A program made the position numbers and the translations under genes. This document shows positions 28,209 to 37,073 of a stretch of 64,000 nt of DNA, piece by piece. A model generated the notes under the pieces. It made no database searches. It worked only from the letters and a program-made list of their open reading frames with translations, and was not told the origin of the DNA. Origin of the DNA: an uncultured Acidobacteriota bacterium (GTDB lineage Bacteria; Acidobacteriota; Terriglobia; Bryobacterales; Bryobacteraceae); assembly GCA_902825945.1 (NCBI GenBank), contig CADECY010000002.1, forward strand, positions 98,707 through 162,706, written 5' to 3'. Position 1 is the stretch's first letter; each line of letters starts with the position of its first letter.

Positions 28209-29314
28209 TTGGCGATCTCCCACTGGGCGACGCGATAGCGCGCGAGCTTCGCCGCGTCAACGCGATAACCGAGCCCCGGAGTTTCAGGCGCGTGCAGCAA
28301 TCCGCCGGTAACGGTGATCATCGGATCGACGATGTCATCGGTGAACCAGCGCAGGCTCGATTCGACGTCGGTCGGATAGTTGCAGCCTTCGAGCGTCGCA
28401 AGCGCGGCGCCTTGGACGCAGCCGATGCCGAGTTCGGGCATCGTCCCTACCCAGATGTCGAGCCCCGCCTCGCGGCACATCTCATAAACGCGAAGCGCGT
28501 TTCGCAAGCCGCCCACGCGCTGGATCTTGATGTTGGCGATGCGCAGCGCGTTCAGCTCGATTGCGCGCTTCACTTCCGCGACGCCTTCGAGGCTTTCGTC
28601 GAGACAGACTGGCGTGTGGACCATCGTCTGCAACTTCGCGAGATCTTCGAGCATGTGGCCGGCGAAGGGCTGCTCGTACATCATCAGGCCGAACTGGTCG
28701 AGTTCCTGGAAGACGCTGGCATGCTCGATCGTATAGGCTCCGTTGGCATCGACCATCAACGGGATGTTGCCGAACGCCTTGCGCGCCGCGCGGATCAACT
28801 CGACATCGCGCCCCTGCTCGATCTTGATCTTCACGCGCTTGTAGCCGTCCGCGGCGAGGTAGCGTTCGACGGCGCGGATCATGTCCGCGACGTCATCATA
28901 GAGCCCGACGGCGAGTCCAGATTCGGCCGTATTTCGCGTTCCACCGAGCAGGCGATGCAACGGAAGTCCGCGGCGCTGAGCTTCGATGTCCCATAGCGCA
29001 CCTTCGATGCCAACCTTGGCGAAGTTCGAAGCGGGAAACGTGTCGAGCCATTCGCAGGCGGCGTCAAGCGTATCGAACGAACGGCCCGCGGCGGCAGGCG
29101 CGATTTCGCCGGTGAGCTGCGCCCAGCACGACTCGGGAGTGTCGGGCCCGTAGAAGGATCCCGCCATGGGCGACGATTCGCCGTAGCCGGTCAGGCCGTC
29201 CGCATGCACCGCGCAGACGATGCCGTCCTTCTCCGCCACCGCGCCGGAACTGATCCGGAAGGGCTCCACCAGGGGCACGCGCACGTGCGTCAATTCGATT
29301 CGGTCGATTCTCAT
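28205..29314 (-). CDS. Enolase-superfamily enzyme, N-acylamino-acid racemase / o-succinylbenzoate synthase-like
   Basis: A 369-residue mandelate-racemase/muconate-lactonizing-type protein. Catalytic residues are recognisable: the KxK pair in RVKIKIEQG, metal ligands in LMVDANGAY, MYEQPF and VCLDESL, and the second catalytic lysine in IANIKIQRVGG. It has the overall pattern of the NSAR/OSBS group. No menaquinone genes are near. The partner aldolase (coupled) and the divergent M20 hydrolase favour a catabolic or amino-acid racemising role over menaquinone synthesis, but specificity in this group cannot be read from sequence. The start is ATG 29314 with AGGA 6 nt upstream. Confidence 0.82.
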   Translation of the reverse strand: MRIDRIELTHVRVPLVEPFRISSGAVAEKDGIVCAVHADGLTGYGESSPMAGSFYGPDTPESCWAQLTGEIAPAAAGRSFDTLDAACEWLDTFPASNFAKVGIEGALWDIEAQRRGLPLHRLLGGTRNTAESGLAVGLYDDVADMIRAVERYLAADGYKRVKIKIEQGRDVELIRAARKAFGNIPLMVDANGAYTIEHASVFQELDQFGLMMYEQPFAGHMLEDLAKLQTMVHTPVCLDESLEGVAEVKRAIELNALRIANIKIQRVGGLRNALRVYEMCREAGLDIWVGTMPELGIGCVQGAALATLEGCNYPTDVESSLRWFTDDIVDPMITVTGGLLHAPETPGLGYRVDAAKLARYRVAQWEIAK

Positions 29315-29326
29315 GTCTGTCCTGCG

Positions 29327-29334
29327 ATTATAAT
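29327..29334. promoter_or_regulatory. Palindromic ATTATAAT, shared -10 of a divergent promoter
   Basis: The 8-bp self-complementary sequence contains TATAAT on both strands (plus 29329-29334; minus 29332-29327). It lies between the divergent starts at 29314 (minus, 12 nt away) and 29344 (plus, 9 nt away). Both transcripts would have no or very short leaders. Confidence 0.5.
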
Positions 29335-29343
29335 TGCCTGCGG

Positions 29344-30822
29344 ATGATGTTCACCCGCCGCTCGCTGTTCGCACTGCCCGGACTCGCCGCTTTCGCCGCG
29401 CCGAATCCGCTCGACATCGGCAATCGCCGTCAGCTCTTCATCGACAAACGCTTCATCGCGGAATCGCGCGGAATCGCGTTGAACGTGAATCCTCCGCTAC
29501 GGCGGATTCCGGTCATCACGCCACAACGGCCGTGGGAGGCGGGATACGTAGGCGGCTACTTGTCGGTGCTCGAGCACGAGGGCGTGTTCAAGATGTGGTA
29601 TTACGGCGTCCCGAAAAAAGGTTCGCCCCGGCTTTGCTTTGCACAGTCGGCCGATGGGGTGGGTTGGGAACGGCCGAACCTCGGCCGCGTGGAGTTCGAA
29701 GGGCGGCGCGACACCAACATCGTGTTGCAGCAGTTCCGCGAGGGCGCCGTTTTTCTCGATCCGGTTGCCGAACCCGCGCGCCGCTTCAAGACCCTCTCGG
29801 CGTTCGGGGGACGGCGTCCGAGCGTGCTCGGCACGCATTCCAACGGCACCCTGACGCTTCTCGCTTCGCCGAACGGACTCGACTGGAAGGAAGAGGTCGA
29901 GGTGCTGCCGTTTTTTCCCGACTCGCACAATAACCTCTTCTGGGATCCGCGCATCGGCAAGTACGTCGCGTATCTGCGCGGCTGGAATCCACTGCGAGTG
30001 GTGGTGCGAGCCGAGATCGAACGCGACGCAATCATGAAGCCGTGGCCGTTCACCAGAAGCACGAATCCGAGATATCTGTGGCGCGTGTTTCCTTGGGGCG
30101 GCGACTGGCCGCCAACACCGAGCACGGAATTCCCGGCCGTGCTTGCCTGCGACGAGCGCGATCCGGAAGGTTCCGATGTTTACACGCCGAACGTGAACCT
30201 CTATCCTTGGGCCGATGATGCCTACTTCGCTTTCCCCGCGATGTTCCGGCACACGAAGCCCAAAGGCGAGGAGAAGGTGCCGGTGGCGGGCATCCTCGAA
30301 ACGCAGTTCGCGGCGAGCCGCGATGGCATCCGGTTCGAGCGCTATGATCGCAAGCCGTACTATCCGGGCGGATTGCCGGGAGACGCCGACACTCACGGCT
30401 CATACACCGGCCTCGGCATGTTGCGGCGTGGCAGCGAGATCTTCATGTACTACACGGGCACGACGCTCGATCACGGCGCCGCAACGGAACGCGAACCGAA
30501 CGCGGTATACCTCGCGGCGCAACGGCTCGACGGATTCGTCTCGGCGGACGCTGGACTCGACGGCGGTGAAATTGCAACCCCCTTGGTTACATTTCGCGGC
30601 GAGCAACTGCAATTGAACATCGACACCGGCGCCATGGGAACGGCCTGGGTGAAGCTCGAAAGCGCCGATGGCCGCGAGATCGAAAGCGACCGGATTCTGG
30701 CGAATCACACGCATCATCCGGTACGCTGGCGGACGGGGAGTCCCAGTGAGTTCCAGGGCAAGCCCGCGCGCTTGCGGATCTCGATGAAGCGGGCTCGCCT
30801 GTTCGCTTTCCAATTCGTATGA
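29344..30822 (+). CDS. Secreted protein with a glycosidase-type five-bladed beta-propeller, function unknown
   Basis: A 492-residue protein with an N-terminal export signal (RRSLFALPGLAAFAAP, Tat-like). The body has the repeated pattern of a GH32/GH43-type propeller: VFKMWYYGVPKKGSPRLCFA, SADGVGWERPNLG, LLASPNGLDWKEEVEV, LFWDPRIGKYVAYLRGWN and EIFMYYTGTTLDHGA. A late beta-sandwich (VTFRGEQLQLNID) resembles the C-terminal domain of such proteins. Catalytic residues cannot be assigned. It overlaps the M20 hydrolase gene by ATGA and is divergent from the racemase/aldolase pair, suggesting joint use of a secreted carbohydrate or conjugate. Confidence 0.8.
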   Translation: MMFTRRSLFALPGLAAFAAPNPLDIGNRRQLFIDKRFIAESRGIALNVNPPLRRIPVITPQRPWEAGYVGGYLSVLEHEGVFKMWYYGVPKKGSPRLCFAQSADGVGWERPNLGRVEFEGRRDTNIVLQQFREGAVFLDPVAEPARRFKTLSAFGGRRPSVLGTHSNGTLTLLASPNGLDWKEEVEVLPFFPDSHNNLFWDPRIGKYVAYLRGWNPLRVVVRAEIERDAIMKPWPFTRSTNPRYLWRVFPWGGDWPPTPSTEFPAVLACDERDPEGSDVYTPNVNLYPWADDAYFAFPAMFRHTKPKGEEKVPVAGILETQFAASRDGIRFERYDRKPYYPGGLPGDADTHGSYTGLGMLRRGSEIFMYYTGTTLDHGAATEREPNAVYLAAQRLDGFVSADAGLDGGEIATPLVTFRGEQLQLNIDTGAMGTAWVKLESADGREIESDRILANHTHHPVRWRTGSPSEFQGKPARLRISMKRARLFAFQFV

Positions 30823-32051
30823 GTGACCGGCTTTTCAAAATCATCTCGGATCTCGTCCAGATCCCTTCGGAGAACACGCCGCCCGCCGGCGCCGAGGCAG
30901 CCTGCCAAGCCTATGTCGCTGACTTCCTCCGCCGGCTCGACATCGAGCCCGACGTCTACCGGTTGGCTTCCGTGGAAGGACTCGCCGAACATCCGCTCTA
31001 TTGGCACGGACGCGATTATTCCGACCGGCCGAACGTTGCCGCGCGGATTCCGGGCACGGGCGGCGGCCGTTCGCTGATTCTCTCGGGCCACATCGACACG
31101 GTACCGATCGGTTCGGCGAAGTGGGAACATGATCCGCTGGGCGCGGCGCAATCCGGCGGACGTATGTTCGGACGCGGCGTCTGGGACATGAAGACGGGAG
31201 TCGCCACCGCGATATGGGTGATCGAGCGGCTCCGCGAGAACGGCGTCCGGCTGAAGGGCGATCTCACCTTCGAGTCGGTCGTGGATGAGGAGTTCGGAGG
31301 CGTGAACGGCACGCTCGCCGGGCGCGTTCGCGGATACGTTGCTGACGCGGCGATCGTTGGTGAGCCGAGCAAACTCCGCATCCTGCCCGCGCAGCGCGGC
31401 GGACGCATCTTCCACATCACCTTCCGCTCGGGCGGCGACATCTTCAGCAACGATCACGGCCCAGTGGCGGTGGAACAGCTCACGCAGTTTCTCACCCGGC
31501 TTCCGGAGTTTCAAGCGGAACGCCTGGCGAAGGCTCCGCGGCACGACTACTACCGGCAGGCGAATCCCGTGCCCGTGTTCGTGACGAATATCCAGACTTC
31601 GCAATGGGGGCCGACCGAGCCCGTGGCGATTCCGTCATCGTGCAAGCTCGAGCTCTACTACGAGACAATGCCGGGTGAATCGCAGGAGGAGATCGAGGCG
31701 CAGTTCTTCGATTGGCTGGCACGGCTCACATCAGACCGGCATCTCTTTCCCGCGCCTCCTCAGGTGGACCGGCCGATCCGGTTCCTGCCGGGATCGTTCA
31801 CGCCGCGCGAGAGTCCGCTGATCGCCGAACTCGGCGAGTCGGCGCGGAAGGTGCTCGGCAATGAACCGCCCGTGGAAGGCATCGAGGCTCCGTGCGACAT
31901 GTACATCTTCCACGAGTTCGGAATGCCAGCGGTGCTTTGGGGCCCGAAAGGCGGCAACGCACATCTGCCGGACGAATATCTCGAGATGGATTCCGCCCGG
32001 CAGGCAGCGGATGTGCTCTACGATTTCGTGCTCCGCTGGTGCGGCCAATGA
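30819..32051 (+). CDS. M20-family metallo-hydrolase (ArgE/DapE-like deacylase or peptidase)
   Basis: A 410-residue dinuclear-zinc amidohydrolase. Metal and catalytic residues are visible in LILSGHIDTVP (His and Asp), FGRGVWDMKTG (bridging Asp), ESVVDEEFGGVNG (Glu-Glu), AAIVGEPSKL and the late FHEFGMPAVLWGPKGGNAHLP. The family hydrolyses N-acyl amino acids, peptides or carbamoyl compounds in the cytosol. The start is ATG 30819, overlapping the previous stop by four bases. Next to an NSAR/OSBS-type enzyme, a role in removing the acyl group from N-acylamino acids is plausible. Confidence 0.88.
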   Translation: MSDRLFKIISDLVQIPSENTPPAGAEAACQAYVADFLRRLDIEPDVYRLASVEGLAEHPLYWHGRDYSDRPNVAARIPGTGGGRSLILSGHIDTVPIGSAKWEHDPLGAAQSGGRMFGRGVWDMKTGVATAIWVIERLRENGVRLKGDLTFESVVDEEFGGVNGTLAGRVRGYVADAAIVGEPSKLRILPAQRGGRIFHITFRSGGDIFSNDHGPVAVEQLTQFLTRLPEFQAERLAKAPRHDYYRQANPVPVFVTNIQTSQWGPTEPVAIPSSCKLELYYETMPGESQEEIEAQFFDWLARLTSDRHLFPAPPQVDRPIRFLPGSFTPRESPLIAELGESARKVLGNEPPVEGIEAPCDMYIFHEFGMPAVLWGPKGGNAHLPDEYLEMDSARQAADVLYDFVLRWCGQ

Positions 32052-32072
32052 GACATGCCGCCAGTGGCGCGG

Positions 32073-33425
32073 CTATCCAATCCCTCTCGCATTGACGGCC
32101 GCCATGGTGGCGCGCATTCGCTTGCGCACATCGGCGAACGCGGGGTCGTCGACGAGGTTGCGGTACTCGTTCGGATCGGAGTTGTGATCGTATAGCTCGA
32201 TGCCGTTCTTGCCCTCTTCGCCCCACTCCGTGTAGCGGAAGCGTTCGTCATGAAGGCAGCGTCCGAGTCCACCCGCGCGTTGGACCACCGTGTACGCGGG
32301 CCTCGTCCACGGCGCCTGTGGATCGCGCAGCAGCGGCGCGATACTTTGCCCTTGGAGGCCTTCCGGCAAGCGCAGCCCCGCCGTCTGCGCAAATGTCGGA
32401 TAAAGCGAGAGCAGCTCGATCGGACGCCGGCAGACATCCCCAGCTCGTTCCACTCCCGTACCCGCCGCGATGAACGGTACGCGTGCCGACCGCTCGAAGA
32501 GTGTGACCTTGTTCCACCAGTTGTGTTCGCCGAGGTGCAGCCCGTGATCTCCGAAGAAGATCACCAGCGTGTCGCGCCGCGCGCCCGTTGCGTCGAGCGT
32601 GGAAAGCACCTTGCCCACCTGCGCGTCCATGAACGAGATGCACGCGTAGTAGGCACGGCGGTATTCGCGTGCTTCCGCCTCACCGAGGTTATGACGCACG
32701 GGCGGATACGCAGCCGGCGGGATATCGCGCTCATCGTCCTTCGGATGGAGCGGCCCGGTGATGCGATCCAACGGATACGCATCGAAGTAGCTCTTGGGCG
32801 CGATGTAGGGATCGTGCGGTTTACGAAAGCCCACGGCGAGAAACCACGGCTTGTCGCGTCGCTCGCGCAGAAGCTTCACCGCCTCCGCGGCGATCAAGCC
32901 ATCGGGCTGATCTTCGTCAGCACCTTCCGCCGCCTTCCACTGGAAGAAGGCGAACTTGCCGCCGGTTAGATTGCGCCCTTCACCTTGACGCCCGGCCCCG
33001 GAATCTGGCCTCGGATTCAGACTGACGTCCCAATCGTTCGCGCCGTCCATGCCGTCGTGGTAGATCTTGCCAACCCGTCCGGTGAAGTATCCGTTGCCGC
33101 GCAGGAACTCGGGCAGGAAAGGTGCGTCCTTCAGATGGGTGCGCGGGTTCGTTTGGTTATCGAGGATGCGCGTGGTTTCGGGATAGCGGCCGCTGAGCAG
33201 CGAGGTTCGCGAGGGATTGCACACCGGATACTGGCAATAGGCGCGATCGAAGCGAATTCCCCGCGCGGCGAGCCGATCGATATTCGGCGATTGGACGAGT
33301 GGATGTCCGTAGCAGCCGAGGTCGGTGTTCAGATCGTCCACCGCGATCATCAGAATATTCGGCCGTTGCCGCGTCTGGGCGGCGAGGGCAAGGGGCCAGA
33401 GCAGGCGGGCGCGCGCGGAGATCAT
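32073..33425 (-). CDS. Exported sulfatase (iduronate-2-sulfatase-like)
   Basis: A 450-residue type I sulfatase. An N-terminal export signal ([10 protein letters not shown]) is followed by the metal-binding [20 protein letters not shown]. The formylglycine motif is [14 protein letters not shown] (C-x-P-S-R), so activation needs an FGE. Metal ligands are also seen in [17 protein letters not shown]. The [14 protein letters not shown] insertion and general order resemble iduronate-2-sulfatase-type enzymes. It probably removes sulfate from exogenous glycans. GGAGAC precedes the ATG. Confidence 0.9.
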   Translation of the reverse strand: MISARARLLWPLALAAQTRQRPNILMIAVDDLNTDLGCYGHPLVQSPNIDRLAARGIRFDRAYCQYPVCNPSRTSLLSGRYPETTRILDNQTNPRTHLKDAPFLPEFLRGNGYFTGRVGKIYHDGMDGANDWDVSLNPRPDSGAGRQGEGRNLTGGKFAFFQWKAAEGADEDQPDGLIAAEAVKLLRERRDKPWFLAVGFRKPHDPYIAPKSYFDAYPLDRITGPLHPKDDERDIPPAAYPPVRHNLGEAEAREYRRAYYACISFMDAQVGKVLSTLDATGARRDTLVIFFGDHGLHLGEHNWWNKVTLFERSARVPFIAAGTGVERAGDVCRRPIELLSLYPTFAQTAGLRLPEGLQGQSIAPLLRDPQAPWTRPAYTVVQRAGGLGRCLHDERFRYTEWGEEGKNGIELYDHNSDPNEYRNLVDDPAFADVRKRMRATMAAVNARGIG

Positions 33426-33516
33426 GTCTCCGATAGACTACCGCACCCGCCGGATCGAGCACTGCTGCTCGGCTCACGAGTGCCAAAATGCAGGTTCGGT
33501 TTGGTGAAGCGGATCG

Positions 33517-33930
33517 CTACTTCTTCTCACCTGCCTTGGGATAGACGAGGTCATACCCCTTCTCTTTCCACTCAAGCATTCCGCAATAGCCAATGGTATT
33601 GTACCCGGCTTTTTCGAGAGTGGCCGCGGCACGCGCGGCACGTCCTCCCCGGTTTCAAGCGGTGACGACGACCGCGTCCTTGGGGATCTCGTTCATCCGT
33701 TGTTCGAGCTGACCGAGCGGGATGTTGACGAAGCCCTTCATCGTGCCGAGCTCTTCGAGCTCTTTCGGCTCGCGGACATCGAGGAAGAAGAATTTCTTCT
33801 TGGAGCCAACGAGCTTTTTGAGATCGTCGGCCGACATCTTGGGTGCTTTCGGTGCGGGAGCATTGCCCTGGGCGAATACGCCGAGGATAGCCGATGCACC
33901 GAGGCTTAACTTCAGGAATAGCCTTCGCAT
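33517..33930 (-). CDS. Exported rhodanese-domain protein with in-frame TGA at the catalytic-cysteine codon (candidate selenoprotein)
   Basis: The frame runs from ATG 33930 to TAG 33517-33519 (137 residues) with one TGA at 33655-33657 (codon 92). A signal peptide (about 1-21, ending FAQ) is followed by a single rhodanese domain: MSADDLKKLVGSKKKFFFLD, VREPKELEELGTMKGFVNIP, then KDAVVVTA-TGA-NRGGRAARAAATLEKAGY and GYCGMLEWKEKGYDLVYP. The active-site loop of rhodaneses is CxxGxR; the TGA occupies the cysteine position and the rest of the loop (NRGGR) is intact. A stem-loop fitting a bacterial SECIS lies at 33620-33641. If read as selenocysteine it is a periplasmic seleno-sulfurtransferase-like protein; otherwise a one-mutation pseudogene. 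The next TTG upstream (33936) is a less likely start. Confidence 0.75.
33620..33641 (-). promoter_or_regulatory. Candidate bacterial SECIS element of the rhodanese gene
   Basis: On the minus strand GTGCCGCG pairs with CGCGG-C-CAC (8 bp with one bulged C) around the apical loop CGTGC at 33629-33633. The loop begins 21 nt after the TGA and has G in the second position, as in known bacterial SECIS elements. Confidence 0.6.
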
Positions 33931-34006
33931 GTTCAACAGTATAAGGCAAAGTTTGCGGCAACTTTGTGACGGGAGCCGTTAATTGTTCGTCGGTGCGAAC
34001 CGATGG

Positions 34007-35410
34007 ATGAGTGTTGCTTTCATGCCCTGTGAAAGCAGCTCTCACCTGATGCAAGCTCCCGCCTCTCAGGCCCATCGCCGCGTCTTGGTGGTGGCCCTCT
34101 CCGGGCAGGCAGTGCCGCCGTGCGACTCGCCTGACTCCTCTTCTCTTCATATATCGACCGCCGATCCTCACTCCGCGATCCAATTCCTCAGCGAGGGCCG
34201 CTTTGACGCCGTGGTCGTCAAGCTTCCCGTCGAGGGATGGGAATCTAGCGAGATCCTAGAGGAGATCCAGCGGGTGGACCGCAAGGTTCCTGTCGTCTTC
34301 CAAGGCGAAATTTCGCCGGCCGAAGCCGTCCGCCTCATCAAGCTGGGGGCCTTTCACTTCCTCCCGTCCGATTCCCCGCTAGGTGCCATCGAGGATCTGC
34401 TCTCTCCGCCTCCGCCCGAGGCTTCGCCCGATGAGCCGTGGCGGCGATTCCTCGTGGGTGCGAGTCCGCTGATGAACAACGTCGCCGATACGATTCGCCT
34501 CGTCGGTGCGCGCAAGTGCACCGTGTTGATCACCGGCGAAACCGGGACCGGCAAGGAGATGGCGGCTCGCGCGATACACGCGGCGTCGAATCGCGCCCAC
34601 TTGCCGATGGTCGCCGTGAACTGTTCTGCACTGCCGGAAAATCTGCTCGAAGCCGAACTGTTCGGGCACGTCCGGGGAGCCTTCACCGGCGCGGTGGGGC
34701 ATCGTACGGGCCGGTTCGAACAAGCCAGCCACGGCACGCTGTTTCTCGACGAAATCGCCGAGATGCCGCTCGACCTGCAGGCCAAGCTGCTGCGCGTGCT
34801 ACAGGAGCGCGAGTTCCAGAAGCTCGGCAGCTCCGACACCATCAAGGTGGATGTCCGGGTGATCGCCGCTTGCAATGCCGATCTGCCGGATCGTGTCCGG
34901 CAAGGCAGATTTCGCGAGGACCTCTACTATCGCCTAAATGTGGTTCCCATCGTAATGCCTCCTTTGCGCCAGCGCGCGATGGACATTCCGATCCTCGTGC
35001 ATCACTTTATCGAAAAGGTCTGCCGGCAGGAAGGCGTTCCGCTCAAGGCGGTGACGCGAGAGACGATCGAACGCCTCCGGCGGCATGACTGGCCAGGCAA
35101 TGTGCGGCAGCTCGAGAACGCGATCGAGATGGCGGTGGCGTTGAGCGGCGATCGCGAAACGCTCGTTCCGGGCGATTTTCCCCTTCCGTCCGTGGCTGGG
35201 GCCAGAGTCTTGCCGCTGCCGCTTCCCACCCACATCGCGCTGCCGGACGAAGGTCTCGACTTCGAGCGCGTGGTGACAGGCATCGAACGCGGGATACTCG
35301 AACAGGCTCTTCGGCGAACCGACGGAAACAAGAAGGCCGCCGCGGATTTGTTGGGGCTCAAACGCACGACACTCACCGCGAAACTGAAGGTGCTCGAGGC
35401 AGCGGGTTGA
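34007..35410 (+). CDS. Sigma-54-dependent NtrC-type activator with degenerate receiver
   Basis: A 467-residue enhancer-binding protein. Residues about 25-130 have the receiver fold but lack its chemistry: the phospho-Asp is lysine (AVVVKLPVEGW) and the late KP is missing (GAFHFLPSDSP). The AAA+ domain (about 150-385) has Walker A GETGTGKE, the sigma-54 contact loop GAFTGA, Walker B LFLDEIAEM and the arginine finger region FREDLYYRLNVVPI. A Fis-type helix-turn-helix (KKAAADLLGLKRTTLTAKL) ends the protein. The start is uncertain (34007 or 34022; no clear Shine-Dalgarno). Control is probably by binding or abundance rather than phosphorylation. Confidence 0.9.
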   Translation: MSVAFMPCESSSHLMQAPASQAHRRVLVVALSGQAVPPCDSPDSSSLHISTADPHSAIQFLSEGRFDAVVVKLPVEGWESSEILEEIQRVDRKVPVVFQGEISPAEAVRLIKLGAFHFLPSDSPLGAIEDLLSPPPPEASPDEPWRRFLVGASPLMNNVADTIRLVGARKCTVLITGETGTGKEMAARAIHAASNRAHLPMVAVNCSALPENLLEAELFGHVRGAFTGAVGHRTGRFEQASHGTLFLDEIAEMPLDLQAKLLRVLQEREFQKLGSSDTIKVDVRVIAACNADLPDRVRQGRFREDLYYRLNVVPIVMPPLRQRAMDIPILVHHFIEKVCRQEGVPLKAVTRETIERLRRHDWPGNVRQLENAIEMAVALSGDRETLVPGDFPLPSVAGARVLPLPLPTHIALPDEGLDFERVVTGIERGILEQALRRTDGNKKAAADLLGLKRTTLTAKLKVLEAAG

Positions 35411-35431
35411 TGGGTCTGGCATACTGGTCGG

Positions 35432-35695
35432 GTGCTCAGCCGAAGACGCGCGTTTCAGGCTCTTGCCCTCGGGGCGGCTGGAAAGAGTGCCGCGACAGCC
35501 GCTGGACCAGGCGCTGAGCCGCCACTTACGATCGAATCTCTCCGCGGCGCCGCGGCACTTGCCGGGCTCGAGCTGAGCGAGGAGCGGTTGCGAATCCTGC
35601 TGCCGGTTCTCGAAATTCGCCGCCGTAAACTGCGCGAACTTCGCGCGATCCGCATCGAAGACCATGCCGGACCTGTTCTTCCAATCGCTCGCTGA
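35432..35695 (+). CDS. Small GatC/AtzG-like amidase partner with Tat-like N-terminus
   Basis: An 87-residue protein starting at GTG 35432. The N-terminus LSRRRAFQALALGAAGKSA resembles a twin-arginine signal. The remainder (SLRGAAALAGLELSEERLRI, LLPVLEIRRRKLRELRAI) matches the helical pattern of GatC/AtzG, small subunits that wrap amidase-signature enzymes. It overlaps the amidase gene by 32 bp, as is usual for such pairs. The assignment rests on context and a short pattern, so it is moderate. Confidence 0.55.
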   Translation: MLSRRRAFQALALGAAGKSAATAAGPGAEPPLTIESLRGAAALAGLELSEERLRILLPVLEIRRRKLRELRAIRIEDHAGPVLPIAR

Positions 35696-37037
35696 ACTGG
35701 CGCCGCTGATCCGCCGGAAGAAGCTCTCTCCGGTGGAGTTGACTCGCGCTTGCCTCGACCGGATCCAGGCGATCGAACCGAAGGTGAATGCGTTCCTGAC
35801 CGTGACCGCGGACCTTGCTCTCGAACAGGCGAAACAAGCCGAACGCGAGATCCTTGCCGGAAGGTATCGCGGCCCACTCCACGGGATTCCCTACGCGCTG
35901 AAGGATCTGATCGCGACCAAGGGCATCCGCACGACGAACGGCTCGAAGGTCACCGAAAACTGGATCCCCGATTTCGACGCGGCCGTGGTGGAGCGGCTCT
36001 CGCAGGCCGGTGCGATCCTCGCGGGCAAACTGAACATGCTCGAGTTCGCGATGGGAAGCGGACAGAAGGGATTGAAGGGACCCGCGCGAAATCCCTGGGA
36101 CCTCGCCTACTCGCCTTCCGGATCGTCGAGCGGATCGGGTGCGGCACTCGCCGCCGGGATGGTACCGCTGACGATCGGGTCCGACAGTGGCGGCTCGATT
36201 CGCGGACCGGCGAAGAGTTGCGGCGTCGTGGGCCTCAAGCCGACGCGCGGCCGCATCAGCCTCCATGGCGTGACGACATTGAGCTGGACTCTCGATCATC
36301 TCGGCCCGATGGCCCACACGGTGGCAGGCACGGCACTCGCGATGCAGGCGATCGACACCTCCCCCGCAGTGCCCGGCTACTCGAAATCGCTGACGCGGAA
36401 CCTGAAGGGCATCCGGATCGGAGTGCCACGCGGCCATTTCTTCCTGAATGTGCGGCCCGAGACCGATTCAGCCCTCCGCGCGGCGATGGAAGTATTGAAG
36501 AGTCTGGGAGCCGCTCTCTCCGATATCGAGATCCGTCAAGCCCCCCTCTTCAGCGCAGTCTCGCGCGTGATTCTCAGTTCCGAATCGGCGGCATTCCATG
36601 AACAACGGCTACGAGCCAGCGCTCACCTGCTCGATCCGCTGGTGCGCGAGCGATTGGAGGCGGGCATGTTCCAATCGGCGGTCGACTACCTGCGCGCGCA
36701 ACGGCTGCGCACGGAACTGACCGGGGAGATGCGGCGCGTCTTCACGCTCTGCGACGTGATTCTGCTTCCGGCGGGCAACGCCGCGCCCCGCCTCGACGAG
36801 GAAACGGCGGAAACCGACGTGCCCACGATTCCGCCCGCGGCGCCCCGGCCCGACTCGTTCAATCTCGCCAACGTCACTGGGATTCCGGCGATCGTGCTGC
36901 CCTGCGGGTTCACGCCGGGTCCGCCCGTGCTGCCACTCGGAATCCAGTTCTGCGCCGCCGAAAACGGTGAACCGCTGCTGTTTCGTGTGGGCCACGCCTA
37001 TCAGTCGGCGACCGATTGGCACCTCCGGCACCCATGA
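35664..37037 (+). CDS. Amidase-signature hydrolase (GatA/AtzE-like)
   Basis: A 457-residue amidase-signature enzyme. The Ser-cisSer-Lys triad is visible: Lys in [13 protein letters not shown], the cis-Ser region in [20 protein letters not shown], and the nucleophile in [16 protein letters not shown]. The C-terminus ([18 protein letters not shown]) is typical. It hydrolyses an amide or transfers ammonia in the cytosol; no signal peptide is seen. It is cotranscribed with the small GatC/AtzG-like protein. It is probably a metabolic amidase rather than the tRNA amidotransferase, because gatB is not adjacent. Confidence 0.87.
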   Translation: MPDLFFQSLAELAPLIRRKKLSPVELTRACLDRIQAIEPKVNAFLTVTADLALEQAKQAEREILAGRYRGPLHGIPYALKDLIATKGIRTTNGSKVTENWIPDFDAAVVERLSQAGAILAGKLNMLEFAMGSGQKGLKGPARNPWDLAYSPSGSSSGSGAALAAGMVPLTIGSDSGGSIRGPAKSCGVVGLKPTRGRISLHGVTTLSWTLDHLGPMAHTVAGTALAMQAIDTSPAVPGYSKSLTRNLKGIRIGVPRGHFFLNVRPETDSALRAAMEVLKSLGAALSDIEIRQAPLFSAVSRVILSSESAAFHEQRLRASAHLLDPLVRERLEAGMFQSAVDYLRAQRLRTELTGEMRRVFTLCDVILLPAGNAAPRLDEETAETDVPTIPPAAPRPDSFNLANVTGIPAIVLPCGFTPGPPVLPLGIQFCAAENGEPLLFRVGHAYQSATDWHLRHP

Positions 37038-37073
37038 GCCGGGACGCCTGCGCCGCCAGCAGGCAACCACCGG

